Shown here: positions 63,299-64,000 of the stretch, piece by piece
Layout of the letters: every line of letters begins with the position of its first letter
Position numbering within the stretch: position 1 is the stretch's first letter
Assembly: GCA_963730325.1 (NCBI GenBank)
Contig: CAVSRC010000006.1
Span: 124,001 to 188,000, forward strand
Reading direction: 5' to 3'
Origin: CAVSRC01 sp963730325
GTDB lineage: Bacteria; Pseudomonadota; Alphaproteobacteria; Rhizobiales; Kaistiaceae
Length of the DNA: 64,000 nucleotides
Position numbers and translations under genes: made by a program
The notes under the pieces: model-generated
What the model saw: the letters and a program-made list of their open reading frames with translations, nothing else
The model's database searches: none
Told to the model about the DNA's origin: nothing

Positions 63299-63518
63299 TG
63301 AAACTCCTGCATCACCGGCGGCGCCGACCGGCGGTTGGCGTTGATCGGACCGCCTCCACAACCCGGTCTGACTGGGACACCCGCCCGTTTGGCGGCGTGG
63401 CGCGCAAGGGTCATGAAGTCGGCAGTTCCCGTTCCGCCCGCAAAAAAGCGGGTTCACCACCGTGGGGGCGGACAACACGAAAACCGGGCAACGTGCCCAT
63501 TGCCGAGCGCCGTTCCCG
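63299..63518 (-). other. rpsA leader between cmk and rpsA
   Basis: 220 bp with no gene. It holds a hairpin CCCGC-T6-GCGGG (on the minus strand, 63452-63437) and the AGGAG of rpsA. Autoregulation of S1 through its leader is known in E. coli, so a structured leader is possible, but I cannot assign a motif. Confidence 0.3.
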
Positions 63519-64000
63519 TCAGTCGCGTCCTGCCCGTGCCCGATCGACAATGTCGACGGCGGCGCGGAACGCGGCTTCTATATCCTTGTCGGTGGTATCG
63601 AGCAAGTAAGCATCCTCGGCCGCTTTTAGAGGGGCGGCGGCACGGCCGGAATCGCGGGCGTCACGGTCCCTGATCTCGGCAAGGATGGTCGGATAATCGA
63701 CCGCCCTGCCCTTGGCGTTGAGCTCGTCGGTGCGCCGGCGGGCGCGGACCTCGGCGGATGCGGTGACGAAGATCTTGATATCGGCCTCCGGGCAGACGGC
63801 GGTGCCGATGTCGCGGCCGTCGAGCACGGCGCCCTCGGGCCGGGCGGCAAAGGCACGCTGGAAATCGAGCAGCGCCGCCCGCACCCCGGCATGGACGGCG
63901 AGCCGCGAGGCGAGTTCGCCGGCCTCGTGGCCGCGCAGCGCCGGGTCGTCGAGGAGCGCCGGGTCGAGCCCCTGGGCCACCCGCTCGGCCGCCGCCGCGT
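63519..64000 (-). CDS. cmk: Cytidylate kinase (N-terminus outside window)
   Basis: The C-terminal 160 residues or so of (d)CMP kinase, which makes CDP and dCDP. Visible blocks are VLDGRDIGTAVCPEADIKIF, the conserved substrate-binding segment, and ASAEVRARRRTDELNAKG, the lid. The frame is open through the window edge at 64000, so the P-loop and start lie upstream outside the window. The position before rpsA is typical. Confidence 0.93.
   Translation of the reverse strand, partial: AAAAERVAQGLDPALLDDPALRGHEAGELASRLAVHAGVRAALLDFQRAFAARPEGAVLDGRDIGTAVCPEADIKIFVTASAEVRARRRTDELNAKGRAVDYPTILAEIRDRDARDSGRAAAPLKAAEDAYLLDTTDKDIEAAFRAAVDIVDRARAGRD

Noticed and set aside
63437..63452. CCCGC-T6-GCGGG as a cmk terminator
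   Set aside because: The T run is in the loop, not after the stem, and the stem has only 5 bp.

Overview
The window looks like chromosomal DNA of a high-GC alphaproteobacterium, most likely of the order Hyphomicrobiales (Rhizobiales). The evidence is gene content and order: ChvI/ChvG followed by a short HPr kinase, a mannose-type EIIA and HPr; AhcY, then a DivL-type kinase with Tyr at the phospho-acceptor site; a TsaE-sugar kinase fusion next to a MurU-like nucleotidyltransferase; AddB/AddA/TrxA; an AccD without its zinc-finger cysteines; and the cmk-rpsA and sppA-ihfB-lapA order. NifJ and RegB/RegA suggest a facultative anaerobe, possibly from a phototrophic or nitrogen-fixing lineage, but that is inference. 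I saw no rRNA, tRNA, insertion sequence, prophage or CRISPR array. No stretch over 300 bases lacks a gene.

Layout. 1-11.6 kb is a mixed accessory region: a DadA-like oxidoreductase (cut by the window edge), an SGNH hydrolase, mannonate dehydratase, an EmrA/EmrB-type efflux pair with a divergent TetR repressor, a HerA-like ATPase, PfkB, a VOC protein and a DAO-family oxidoreductase. 11.7-18.0 kb is a three-gene redox operon: a GltD-like iron-sulfur flavoprotein, pyruvate:ferredoxin oxidoreductase NifJ and a dihydroorotate-dehydrogenase-like protein. 18.0-32.8 kb is one tightly packed glycogen and trehalose operon on the minus strand, in transcription order glgC-glgA-pgm-tauE-treS-glgB-glgX-malQ. 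GlgC and GlgA make the chain, GlgB branches it, GlgX and MalQ take it apart, and Pgm links it to central metabolism. 32.9-37.0 kb holds a class III CoA-transferase and a HugZ-like/RegB/RegA redox-control operon. 37.2-41.0 kb carries the ChvI/ChvG envelope-stress system and the regulatory PTS. 41.1-54.6 kb carries ahcY, divL, tsaE-amgK, murU, addB, addA and trxA. 54.7-64.0 kb, on the minus strand, has cmk-rpsA, sppA-ihfB-lapA and trpF-trpB-trpA-accD-folC.

Points that stand out. (1) Five genes (gltD-like, pgm, CoA-transferase, addA, trpF) each carry exactly one extra base. Removing it restores a full-length family member every time, which suggests sequence or assembly error more than real decay. 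(2) In the maltokinase half of the TreS fusion, the catalytic HGDxHLGQ-type loop reads HGSLNLVP, and no glgE is present, so this half looks like a pseudokinase. (3) The emrA/tetR intergenic region is nearly symmetric: two face-to-face promoters with the same hexamers, flanked by two copies of an inverted repeat. (4) The DHOD-like gene has no ATG, GTG or TTG near its conserved N-terminus and probably starts at CTG.
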